From positions 328,375 through 392,374 of the forward strand of contig VFFE01005878.1 in assembly GCA_008921705.1 (NCBI GenBank): 64,000 nt of DNA, read 5' to 3'. The notes under the pieces were generated by a model. The model saw only the letters and a program-made list of their open reading frames with translations. It was not told the DNA's origin and made no database searches. Positions within the stretch are counted from its first letter, which is position 1, and the number at the start of each line of letters is the position of its first letter. Source of the DNA: Burhinus oedicnemus (taxonomy: Eukaryota > Chordata > Aves > Charadriiformes > Burhinidae). Below are positions 37,901 to 48,600 of the stretch, in pieces. A program made the position numbers and the translations under genes.

Positions 37901-39887
37901 CGGTAGAAAAAGGGAACAAAAAGCATTTAATGGTACCTTGCGTGTCTTCTTGACAGGCATAGAAAGATAACCATAAAACCGTTTAGCTCCTGCAACTGAG
38001 CTGCCTTGTTCTATGAATAAATCAACAATCTGTGGAAGCATGTTCAACAGCTTCCTGGAAGCAGAAGAGAACACGAAGGATTTTTTGCTTCATAAAGCAG
38101 CACCTCAACCAGTAAAATTCAAACTATTTTGGGCACTGGCTGGAGATGTCACTCAGTGTCACAGGAGTCATGCTGACTGTCAAGCTCAAGTATCAGTATC
38201 GTAGATTTACATATAAAACCACAAATCTGACATCAGTTTTGCCTTCTCTTTTGTGAAGATGTTCTCATTATTATTGTATTAATTTAAATTAAATGTAAGG
38301 AATTTAAATGCACTATTTAAACAAAAGTGCCTGCTGTCATATACCGTGAGCGAAAGGGATGTCAGTACATAAAAATTAAAATAAAATCATTTCCTTCCAG
38401 CTGGTCTCTATGCTGTTAGCTGGTCAGCACTGACAGTTTACGGAGCAACGCTTTATGGGATGCATGGTTGTGTTTTCCCAGGGCAGTTTACACAAGTCAC
38501 TCAAGGGAAGAATTGCTGCATTCGCTTGTCCTCATACGCTCACACGCAGCTTTTCGCTGACACCTGTGCTAGCTATGATTCCTCAGTCACTTCCTTCCGC
38601 AGATGAAATTTCCTTTCCTTCCCCAGTTTTGCCACATATTTGTAGTGGAAAGAGGCAGGGCCAAAACCGCGGACAATCCCTGCAGATGTGAGAAGGCACA
38701 TGGCCGTGTGTGTGCTGGGAAGGGGCTGCGGGAGCACAATAGGTGAATAGCAGAGGAAAGAAGGTGTATGAACTCCAAACGTCTCCTGGCATTTATAAAG
38801 ACTTTCCGTAAGATTTACTGGGTCTATAAGTGTGTAATGCACCAAAAAAGTGAACCTTGCCCCTTTTTTTCTTGTTCATTGAAGCTATCGCTCCTTGTCC
38901 ATCAGACCTCCATGCGGAATTTAAAAAGTGGTGGGACGCTCTCACGCCCAAACCCTGCTTAGTTAGCATATGAATGCTCAACTAATTGTTTGAAGTAACA
39001 ATTGCGAGGACAATGGATAAAGGAGGAAACTGCAGAGGCAACTAACACCTGTGAATCAGAACTTAAACAGCTTTCTTTTACATAATTAATTAAAGAAGCA
39101 GGCACAATGCACATTGACTTGAAAATGTGGTCCAAAGACAATGCTGGTGCATGTAAATCCCTTTTCAGTGCTATTACTTACATGTAAGGTTTGATCTTTT
39201 TGTAAAAATCTTAGTCATGAGTGAATGTTGCAAAGTGTTTCAAGAGGGTTTTTTTGGTGAGGAGGGAGAAGGGGATGAGAAGAACATTTTAGGGCAACTG
39301 CGATTTCATGGAGGAGGCAGAAGTCCTGATGAAGTTATTAAAACGTATGGACTTCAGCAGAAAGTCATTGTAAGACATGGAAAATTTCTAACCTTGTAAA
39401 CAGTAATTATGATTTAACATCCTGTAATCAGCACTACGTACTTTTCTGCGTTAAAGAGAAAGAAATGGACGCTATGAAACTGTTTCATTAAATTGTATTT
39501 ATTGCAGAATGTAAGCAGAATTCTATGGCGGTTTCTCAAGGAAGCAATCCATATGTATGCTCAACGTGCTCATACGCAATTATTTCTTAAATAGGTTATA
39601 TTGTGATTCTCTAGAACAGTATTCAATGAAGCTAGTTAACATTATGACTCTGGAAATGACAGTCTCAAAAAATCTGTATCTGCAATTTACATATATTAAT
39701 AAGTATTAGGGGGAATAGTCATCTGTTTGCACACATCAGTAGTGTTGCTAGAGTTGTAGTGGCATAAAAAGGATAACGGTGAAGGTTATTCAGTGGTCAG
39801 AATAAATCAGTGAATATTTATACAGTTAGGCATTTCTCTCTAGAGAAGTATACTGTCATTAAAAAGTATGTAATATCTAGCTTTCTC

Positions 39888-39908
39888 TCTCCATAAAGTT
39901 TATGGAGA
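39888..39908. repeat. perfect 10-base palindromic arms
   Basis: TCTCCATAAA and TTTATGGAGA face each other across a single G. A small perfect dyad in AT-rich sequence; probably chance. Confidence 0.6.
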
Positions 39909-40110
39909 TACAAGTAACTTCACATACTTCAGCTATAATATTGCTGATGATAGTACACAGTGAAATGACATTTTAGAATATTTTGTTCACTATCTTTAAA
40001 TGGTATCACTAGTACAAAGTTAGAGAAGTCACGTTGACTTCCCAGTAATCTAGACTGGTTCTTTCTAAAGGACATCAGAGAAGATGTTTTTTTCAAGGAG
40101 GAGTTGTGAT

Positions 40111-40363
40111 GAAAAATGAAAGAAAAAGGAGGGAAGGAAGGGAGGGAGGGAGGGGAAGAAGTAAAAGAAAAAGAAGGAAAGAGAGAAAGAAAGTGNNNNN
40201 NNNNNNNNNNNNNNNAAAAGAAAAGAAAAGAAAAGAAAAGAAAAGAAAAGAAAAGAAAAGAAAAGAAAAGAAAAGAAAAGAAAAGAAAAGAAAAGAAAAG
40301 AAAAGAAAAGAAAAGAAAAGAAGAGAAAAGAAAAGAAAAGAAAAGAAAAGAGAAAGAAAAACA
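40111..40363 (+). repeat. purine-rich simple repeat: GGAA/GAAA variants then (AAAAG)n
   Basis: A variable GGAGG/GGAA/GAAAG segment (40111-40195), a 20-base N run, then about 27 units of AAAAG (40216-40350) with one AAGAG variant, and a short degenerate tail. Lys/Arg/Glu-rich forward frames and Phe/Leu/Ser-rich reverse frames across it are artefacts. It lies about 390 bases before PTPRZ1 exon 2. Confidence 0.97.
40196..40215. other. assembly gap (20 N)
   Basis: Exactly 20 undetermined bases between the GAAA-rich segment and the AAAAG array. The true repeat length is therefore unknown. Confidence 0.99.
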
Positions 40364-40719
40364 TAAGAAACCGTGAAACATAAAGAAAATAGACATAATG
40401 TGAACAGAAAGAAAGAAAACTGGGTGGAATGAAGTTTGGGGAGAATAAACCATTAGTCCTACCAGCATACATATGTCAAGTCTTAAGTTAAAAATTGAGT
40501 AACAAATTGTATTCAGATAAACTGAAAAGCATTTCTGTTTGTTTGTGTCCTTTATATGCTGCAATGTTGATGATATTTATATTCTGTTTAACCAATACTT
40601 ACCATTCGAGGTACAAGATAAGGACAAAGTAAATAACTCATCAGTACTTAAAACAGTGATTATCTTGTTGGAGGGGGGTGTGTCATCTACACTTCATGTT
40701 CCCGTTAGGCTTCTGGTTT

Positions 40720-40749
40720 TTATATTGTAAATTCATTGCTATTTTGCAG
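40720..40749 (+). other. PTPRZ1: intron 1 polypyrimidine tract and splice acceptor
   Basis: A T-rich lead ends CATTGCTATTTTGCAG, with the AG at 40748-40749. Cutting here leaves exon 2 beginning with A, which completes the split GAT codon begun at base 402. Confidence 0.85.
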
Positions 40750-40815
40750 ATCTGGTGTACGGATACTATAGGCAACAGCGGAAATTGATTGAAGAGATTG
40801 ATTGGTCATATACAG
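40750..40815 (+). CDS. PTPRZ1: PTPRZ1 coding exon 2 (end of signal peptide, start of ectodomain)
   Basis: The 66-base exon completes Asp20 with the last base of exon 1 and continues with Leu-Val, then [19 protein letters not shown], ending one base into a Gly codon before GTAAGC. Human PTPRZ1, as I recall it, has nearly the same string ([20 protein letters not shown]) at the same distance from Met1. The family signal peptide is expected to be cut just before the YYRQQ segment, so this exon finishes the signal peptide and opens the mature chain ahead of the carbonic-anhydrase-like domain. Both ends are phase 1 and the length is a multiple of three. The only notable change from human in the conserved part is Asp for Gly before WSYT. 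Confidence 0.95.
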
Positions 40816-40821
40816 GTAAGC
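40816..40821 (+). other. PTPRZ1: intron 2 splice donor (GTAAGC)
   Basis: GTAAGC follows ACA-G at the end of exon 2 and is close to the 5' splice-site consensus. It preserves phase 1. Confidence 0.85.
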
Positions 40822-42271
40822 AAAACTGTCTCTTGAAGAATTTATTTTGCTTTGATATTTTCATATTCATTGTTATAACTTCAGGAGCCTGTTATGTCTG
40901 TATACCACTTTCCGTATGCCTAGACAATTGCTAAAGTAAAAATGTAGGAAATGAAGTCTGAAAAATTGCAGGAATGTTACAACAGGAGAGACTATTTTAA
41001 TTTCTTACATCTGTTACTTTTGGAAAGAGAAAGTTCTCACCCTTAAAACCTTAAACCTGAGACATGACTTACCTGATAAAGGCTGGGCCAATAAATTTTT
41101 AGGTGCTCTTTTATCATCTGAATATTACTGTTTTGGCAAGTTTGAAAAGCAGACAGAAAGGTGGAAACAAGGCACAGCATGTTACCTGGGTAAGAACATA
41201 TCCATATACTGCATATGAACTTCTGCACTTTGCTTCTGAGCACCTGAGCATCCTTTCCAGCTCCCACCCTGATTCTCCTAAAAAAACAGTCATTTTGGCT
41301 CTCATTTGCATAAGTAAGAAAGGTATACCCTTAAATTCTGCACCTTTGCCTCATCACAGAAGGACTATGGGAAACTCACAATTTGTCTCCTAGATTCTTC
41401 TGTAAATCAAGCCGCTTCCAGTAATATTGAAAAGGTAATTTTGTCCTAAATGATAGGTTTATTTTACCCAGAAGTGACTTCCTGAGGATGTGCATAGATT
41501 CTTAGATTTTTAATGATTTAAGTTACTGTTTCAAAAACCACCAATTTATGAAAAGAAATAAGGACTGTCAAATTTCAGTGTTTCATATATTTGATTCAAA
41601 ATATGTTCCTGTGGTTGAAGAAAGTTACACCATTCTTTTTCTTTCTGTCACTCTCTTTCTTATTTTTGAGACATTTTTTATCTTTCAGGGTAAAAGACAT
41701 CTAACAAGTTTTGAGCCTAGAGAGAATTGAAACAGGCTAGTCATAAACCCTTCAAAATGAGATTTATAATGAAAACTCCCACTTACACGCATTGTACTGC
41801 AAAATCCAAGCGTAAGATCGATCAATACAATATTTCATGTTCAAAACCCATCCATTTTTTAATATTGCAGTTAGGGGAATGCAGGGATAAGCCTCAAGGA
41901 TTACAGGCGACCAGAGGGCAATTTATGAGTTTAAAGAATAGCGAATAGGCTTTGCATGAGATATCGGAGGATGGAGCTCTTCCCTAGCCTGCACAGAGCA
42001 CCCATAGAGCTGCAGCAGCCGCAGGTCATGTTTACTGGATATTTTGGATGGCAAAACAGCACAGACTCCGCAAGCCGGAGGATTCAGACCTGCTGGTTCT
42101 CTCTTAACATGTGAGATACCTTCCTGTAGTCATCTCACTTCATGTGCCTTGCCCTGGTGACTGCTGTTGGCAAAGCCCTTCTCCCTGCTCAGACCTCTGT
42201 AGTCAGGTGCGTGTGGTGCGTGGGGTGGCCGAATGTGAGAGGAGCCCCGCTCAGCACTGTGCGCCCTGAGC
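40822..42271. other. intron 2 start, no recognisable element
   Basis: Intronic sequence without recognisable repeats. The GC content rises from about 41950 toward the minisatellite. Open frames of under 100 codons here show no motifs. Confidence 0.45.
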
Positions 42272-42921
42272 GGCAGCCTCCTGCCCCTGCACCCTCCTGT
42301 GCCTGCAGCCTCCTGCCCCTGCACACTCCTGTGCCTGCAGCACCCTGCCTCTACAGCCTCCTGATCCTGCAGCCTTCTCCTCCTGCAGCATCCTACCCCT
42401 GCAGCACCCTGCCCCTGCAGTGTCCTGCTCCTGCAGCATCCTACCTTGCAGCACCCTTCCCCTGCAGCCTCCTGCCCTTGCAGCATCCTTCCCCTGCAGC
42501 ACCCTGCCCCTGCAGCCTCCTGCCCCCACAGCCTTCTCCCCCTGCGGCCTTCTCCTCCTGCAGCATCCTACCCCTGCAGCATCCTGCCCCTGCAGCCTCC
42601 TGCCCTTGCAGCATCCTACCCCTGCAGCACCCTGCCGCTGCAGTCTCCTGCCCCTCAGCATCCTCCTGCGGCATCCTACCCCTGCAGCATCCTACCCCTG
42701 CAGCCTCCTACCCCTGCAGCATCCTGCCCCTGCAGCATCCTGCCCCCGCAGCCTTCTCCCCCTGTGGCATCCTACCCCTGCAGCATCCTGCCCCCGCAGC
42801 CTTCTCCCCCTGCGGCATCCTACCCCTGCAGCATCCTGCCCCTGCAGCATCCTGCCCCCGCAGCCTTCTCCCCCCGCAGCACCCTGCTCCTGCAGCATCC
42901 TAGCCCTGCGGCACCCTGCCC
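42272..42921 (+). repeat. GC-rich minisatellite, 16-base period, about 40 units
   Basis: Tandem units of the form CTGCAGCATCCTGCCC, with variants (CATCCTACCC, CCTCCTGCCC, CCTTCTCCCC, GCGGC). The spacing between successive CTGCAG sites is 16 bases. In the distal half a three-unit block of 48 bases recurs (a CCTTCTCCCC unit starts at 42751 and again at 42799), showing higher-order structure. Because 16 leaves a remainder of 1 on division by 3, a 48-base cycle passes through every frame. The lack of stops in that cycle leaves all three forward frames open, plus several reverse ones. The resulting Pro/Ala/Ser/Cys/Leu-rich or Gly/Arg/Cys-rich frames of up to 263 codons are not evidence of a gene. 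Confidence 0.95.
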
Positions 42922-45009
42922 CAGGTCCTGCCACCTCCCAGGCCCTCTGCCGCGCAGGCTCAGCGTGTCCCCACACGCATAAGGCAGCCAGCTCCAGGCA
43001 GGGTCATACATGGATTTTCAAAGCTTTTTTTTTTGGGGGGTGCAGGGTGGCTATATGCAAATCAGGTACTCCGTGTCTAGGGCTGCCAACTGTATTGCGA
43101 GTGGTGTGGTACGTGGTTGCTTTCCTGAAATACCAGGTAATTGGTTCATGGCATGAAGGGGATACACGAAGTCAGCTTTCACTTAAAAAACCACAGTCTT
43201 CCCGAATTTGAAGAAAAATTACGAATTTTAATATTGTGTGTTCGAGGCACAGAACTCTAGAAGCTGAGACATATTGATTTTGATCTCATTTATTTATAAT
43301 AATGTATTTATTTATTTTAATCTAATCATTTTATTCCAGGGTCAAGCAATATCAAGTACTGTATGTATAACTGCTATACCTAGCTCAAACTTACGGTTTT
43401 GAGGCATAGACCAACATGCACATTTCTGAATAGGTGACCTATGCTTTGTCAGTTCATCCTTTCCTTAGATACCAGTTATATTCTTCTGTCTTACAACCCG
43501 CTCACTGAAAGACCTGAAAAATTAGCCTCTGTGTGCCAGTGGAGTGGTATGAGTGGGCCTTGGGATCCTGCAAGCATTGAGTTAATCCACCATAACTAAG
43601 AAAAATCTAACTGCCTTGGTAAACTCAGATGTAACTCTTTATATCAAATAAGAAATTTCAGATACATTAGCCACAGTGGGTCAATACAATCCTTTACTGG
43701 GATGGTGCTATGACATGAAAGTAAAATGGAACTAGAGAAATAAATTGAATCATACCTGCTGAAATTGTGCAATTTCTGAAGGTGAAGTTTCATAATAAAG
43801 TGATTTCGCATACTGTAATTTATGTGACTCATCGTCAGATTTTGACTCTCGGGTAAATGTCTAATGAAGGCATGAATGTTACTGGAAACATTTTGTAGTA
43901 CTTCTAAGGGCTCTGCTTTAAGCCATAGACAAATCCTGCCTTTGCAAGCATGAATTTTAAGTTTTTTGTGTCCTGACTTTGCATATATTTACATAAACAA
44001 ATACAGTGTTAAAGAAGTGGAAAGTGCAAGTGCACGTTACAGATGCGTCCAATTTTTTTCAGGAATAAGTGGTTCTTGAAGCTAGTTCATTAGTAAAATG
44101 ACTTTATTTTAACAACCTTTCATTGTATTTTTCGTTCAAACAGTGATAAACATAAAAATTTTATAACAACGTGAATATTTTCAAATTATGTCATATACCA
44201 TAAGTGAACTCAACCTTTTTTGTTGTAGAAAAAACAAGTCTACTGAGAAAATTCATTTCCTCAAATGAGTTACATACTAACTGATGACCAAAGATCATTT
44301 AGCCATTATTTAGCTACACCACTAAGGTTGGGCAATCTCATATTATTTCAAATGATAAAGCGAGCAGTATGAGCTTCAGTTATTGCTCTATCATACAGGT
44401 GAAAGATTAATTTTTATTGATGCTTTGTTTGTCTGCATTGTTTTTGCCAGAAGGAATGATATAATGCTGTTCTCTGGTTTGGTTTTTTTAACATGGCTGG
44501 TTGAGAGTAGTCCGTGAAAACTCCAAGTCTGAATGTTCACATGTAGAATTATCAAGTGACACCACAAAGAAGATTTTGTTTTTTCCAGTGAAATTTCTTT
44601 CTGTTGGGTTTTTACTCTTGGGATTTGGGTTCTTGTTCACGTCAAAAAGTTACATGGTTTAAGGGAAAAAAACAAACCTGAATTTTGCAAACAGCAAGAA
44701 ATCCTAAACAGCCTTCCAAGAATTACAAAAGCTGAGGGTTTTTAAAAATTGAATTTACTATGTAAATGAATAGCACAGCCAGTTCGGTATTCTTTGTCTC
44801 AGCATTCAGGGGTATGAAGTTCAGTTTGCGCTGCCATTCACTATGCGATACACTGGTACACAGTTGCCTTGTAAATACTGACAACTCTGGTCTTGAGCAA
44901 AGGGTGACTTTAGAAAAAACTCTTGGGTCTCTGGGTATTCAAAGAACAATTTTGTTGTTTGCAAGCAGAATGTGAATCATATTTCCCTTTTCTCTGGGGA
45001 GAAGATTCA
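42922..45009. other. intron 2, no recognisable element
   Basis: AT-rich intronic sequence after the minisatellite. I see no exon, RNA gene or mobile element. Confidence 0.45.
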
Positions 45010-45640
45010 TGAATCACAGAATAATTTAGGTTTAAAGTGGCTCTTGGAGGCCATCTGGTCCAACCCCCTGCTCAAAGCAGAGCAAACCTCAAAACTGAAG
45101 CAGGTTGTTCAGACCTCATGCAGCAGAGTTTTGAAAATCTCGAAGGAGGGAGATGCTGCAGCCTGGGCAGTGTGTTCCACTGTCATTTTGAAGACTTTTT
45201 TTCATTTACCCAACTGCAATTTCTCTTATTCCAACTTGTGACCCTTGCCTCTTGCCCTTTCCCTGTGCACTGCTCTGTAGATTGCCCTTGCATAGCAGTA
45301 GACTTCAGCTAGGCTCCCCTCTCTTCTCCAGCCTCAGCAAACTTGGGTGCCTCAGCCTCTCTTCGTACATGAAGTGCTCCAACCCCTTGGTCATCTCAGT
45401 GATCCTTAGTTTGTTAATATCCGTCTCATACTGGGTTGGCCAGGAAGTTGAAACTGCTCTGCATCCTTGATGTCACCTCACTCCTGTGCAGTAGAGGCAG
45501 ATAGTCACTTCCCTTGTCCTGCTGGCTGCACTCTTGCTGATGTAGCCCTGTACTTTCTTGGTCTTCCTGGCTGCAAGGGCACACTGCTGACTCACACACA
45601 ACTCCTTGTCTATCAGGATAATTAATTCTGAGCTTTTCAG
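45010..45640 (-). mobile_element. CR1 LINE 3' part, old reverse copy
   Basis: Starts GAATCACAGAATAATTTAGG and continues with GGCCATCTGGTCCAACCCC, CTGCTCAAAGCAGAGCAAAC, then TTCTCCAGCCTCAGCAAAC, and GGTCATCTCAGTGATCC. Further on come GGCTGCAAGGGCACACTGCTGACTCA and CTTGTCTATCAGGA, antisense to the LVDxKL...QCALVA part of ORF2. Frameshifts and substitutions are many. It may extend weakly to about 45900. Confidence 0.88.
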
Positions 45641-45654
45641 ATAATTTTTTATAT

Positions 45655-48600
45655 CTGCTGAATCTCAGTAGTAATACTTGGCAGTACGTTAATGATGCTT
45701 TTCTGGCCCTTGCACCAACACTTCCCACGATAACAACGGCTAAACGTAATGATTTGTTGGTTTTGCTCCCATGTTGAACATTGAACTAGTCTTGTTAAGT
45801 TCAAAATTGTTATCATTCTGTGTCTGATTCAACACCCCCTGGAGATATCCCCCTAGTTTATCATTCCCCATTACTGTCAGTACACAGTCAAAACCTTTGG
45901 TGTCAGTTGAAAGGCTGGTTTTGCCACACCAAGTCCTGGAACTGATGGCTTCAAATGTTGATGCCTGTAGTTTGGCTTGGAAATGAAAATGGCCTTATTT
46001 TCAGTGGTACTGAGAAAATGTCATTCTCTTTCTTGCCCAAACAAGATCTAATGTTTTAATTTCAAATGTTGTTCTATCATCTTTGAGTACGGAGGAGATT
46101 CTACTGCAAAGTCACTGCTCATAAAGTTTCTGGGAAAGTAGGTTGTTGCTTACATCCATAATAATTTACCGGAGTCTTTTGCTTTTTGCTCAGCCTAAAA
46201 AGTGAGCAAGGATCTTCAGTATCTCAGCCGTGACTCAAGAAAATGATTTTGACATTGGTAGCTGATGCTACTTATTTTGTGAAACATCTCCTGCTTCTAT
46301 TACCCCACAATTTGATCCTGGTAAACTGGAAAGTTTCGGGCTCTCCCCTCATCCTCACCCTGTCTCCCTGTTCAGCAGCCATCTGCTGGGAGGATGGACA
46401 ACGCCAAGCATGCAGGTGTTGCTTTCTGCCCTGCAGCTGCAGTGGAGAAGAAGCTGTGCTGAAGAGTGTTTGTGTGGCTGTAGGCACCCGTGCACCCTCC
46501 TTATGAGGCAGCTCCAGAGGCAGGGCAAAGGGAGCTAGAGGGTAGAGGGTCTGGGTCCTGTCCATTGCAGGCCAGGGTGGAGGATGATGGAGGAGCCATT
46601 TTGGGAGCCAGACCCTGAGGATCAGGCTGTGTGGGAGAGCGGGAGGCGCCAGCAGGAGCCTGCTGGCGGCGGGATCCAGGAGCTGCTTGCTGAACTGACT
46701 GATTTAATAGACAGTGCTACCAGACCAAGCTGAAACGTCTCCAAGAGAGCCCTGGCCAAAAGCTGATGAAACCTTCCACCTTCACTGCGTGGTTAAAACC
46801 GTGCTCTGGGGAAATTATGCATACCAAATTAAGATCACATTTTTACTCGCTAGCTAACTACCATGGCAGTGTTAGCATAACTTTATGAGATGATCTGGTC
46901 TTTTTATCACCTCCTGTGAAATAAATCACTTTGTGTTTTATATTCACCAAGTATAATCATGACTGATGTGCTATATCTGTTGTGGGTAATAAAGAAAAGC
47001 TTGTACTTTTGGGCCCTGAGGGTTCCTTCTGTAAAGGGCACAGCATAAGAAATCAAAATAACCTGCATTCTTTTATTAACTCATGTAAAAATAGTTCTGC
47101 AGAGGGTCTTTTCTTTTTTAGTAGACCTTATGCTTCAGAGGCTGTCATACCTTTTCTTGCATGATAGCGCATTACATGTATTTACATCCCCCAGATCACA
47201 CAGTCACTCATATTTCCGGTGTTTTTTCATCAAATTCACAGGCTCATTAATTAAAAAGCCCATGACATTATTATGGTTTTGGGAAGGCTGATGATTCAGC
47301 AACAGAAATTACAGTGTTATGCATCTGTTCACATAAAAGAGACAAGGTGTCCTCAAGCGGGAAGCTACATGCTGGCATTGCTGGCCATAGCGAAGTCCCT
47401 TTTAAGATACCTCAGTGTACTGAATCAACAACACAAAGCATGTTTTCCAGCACAAATAAGATATATATTCACTATATTTGTGATCAGACTTTTGAATTCA
47501 TATGAAGTGGTATGATTCGGAAGAGTCTGTTTCAAACAACCTTTCTTTTCAATCAGGAGAGCTCATCTTTGCGCAGTAGAAGGCTACTAGCAGCAAAGTG
47601 CAATTTGTTTAGCTTTGATTCAGTCGATATTTGTAGGATAAACTGAGTGGAAAACTGTCACAAGGGGTTTTTTTGGAGGGGAGCTAAGAGCACTGGACCC
47701 CATATTCAAGGACCTTTCAAAGTCGGATGCTTGTAGGACAGATATGAAGAACCATGTGTTGGTATTCATATTTGGCTCCTCACTCATAAAATTAGGATTT
47801 TTCTGCCAATAAAGATTTAAGTGATCTGTTTGCCAGAGTTTCCTGATAAGGAGCTCTGATAAGACCTGTTCCATCCCCCATTTCACTCCTTAAATGCTGT
47901 AAGTGAAGGAAACAGCTGGCTCATTTTCAGAAATTGCGCAGCATCTTATTCTGAGCATCAACTAGCTTATTCAAACGCAGGAGGGCTGGTTTCAGAAGTG
48001 CCGAAATCAAATCATGGGGTATTTGCATAGTGTGGCACTGCTGTTTTGATAAGGTCTGGCCAGGGGTCAGAAAGATGTAGAGACTACCCATTAAGTAAAT
48101 GTGTTTGGAAATTAAAAGGTTTTTTAGGAGCGCTGTCTTTGGGAATACACCAAAGTAAAATGAAAAAAGCAGATTGTGGATATCTCACAGTAGACTACAG
48201 CCTCTGGTTAAGCCTCTTTGCCCTTCAAAACAATCATAGAAGTATCCCCATGTATATACTACTGAAAGATTTCTCGTTTACAAGTGCATTCAATCGGTGC
48301 TGCAGTGGGAAGGATATGTTCTTGAGGACTACTTGCTTACAGAATGCACAGATGATTACTTTGAGATCATCGTCACCTCCGTATCAATATGATTTATGGA
48401 TTTCTAAAGTTTAGAATAAAGTTTAGCAAATAATTCTCCCATTGCTTATGTTTACAGAAGGCCTTACTTTACTCACCTGCTACAGCCTATATGTTCAGGA
48501 CTTTCTTATGAACATTTTTACTCAAAGACTGTTCTGCTGTGTTTATAACAGGTTTTGGGTTTTTTCCTAGTGTATTCAAATGCCATTCATTTCAGTATGC

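Larger units (their letters stand above)
33905..40106. other. intron 1, no gene recognised
   Basis: AT-rich intronic sequence with a poly-T run (34885-34903) and a short palindrome (39888-39908). A GTAGAAC dyad repeats at 34663-34679. I see no exon, RNA gene or mobile element here. Confidence 0.45.
403..40749 (+). other. PTPRZ1: PTPRZ1 intron 1 (40,347 bases)
   Basis: The intron is bounded by a GTGAGT donor and a pyrimidine-rich tract ending TTTTGCAG. No other exon is recognisable inside it. It holds the CR1 LINEs, older SINE-like relics, simple repeats and candidate regulatory blocks listed separately. A long first intron separating the start of the signal peptide from the rest of the protein is common in large neural receptor genes. 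Confidence 0.85.

Noticed and set aside
39929..40564. 211-codon reverse frame rich in Phe, Leu and Ser
   Set aside because: It translates the AAAAG tract in reverse and runs through the N gap.
42142..43211. Long Pro/Ala/Ser/Cys-rich forward open frames (up to 263 codons) and Gly/Arg/Cys-rich reverse frames
   Set aside because: They are produced by the 16-base minisatellite, which lacks stops in its 48-base cycle. All three forward frames are open alike, and none has a start or flank that looks coding.
48046..48414. 122-codon forward open frame in intron 2
   Set aside because: No recognisable motif; it does not resemble the expected carbonic-anhydrase-like exon 3.
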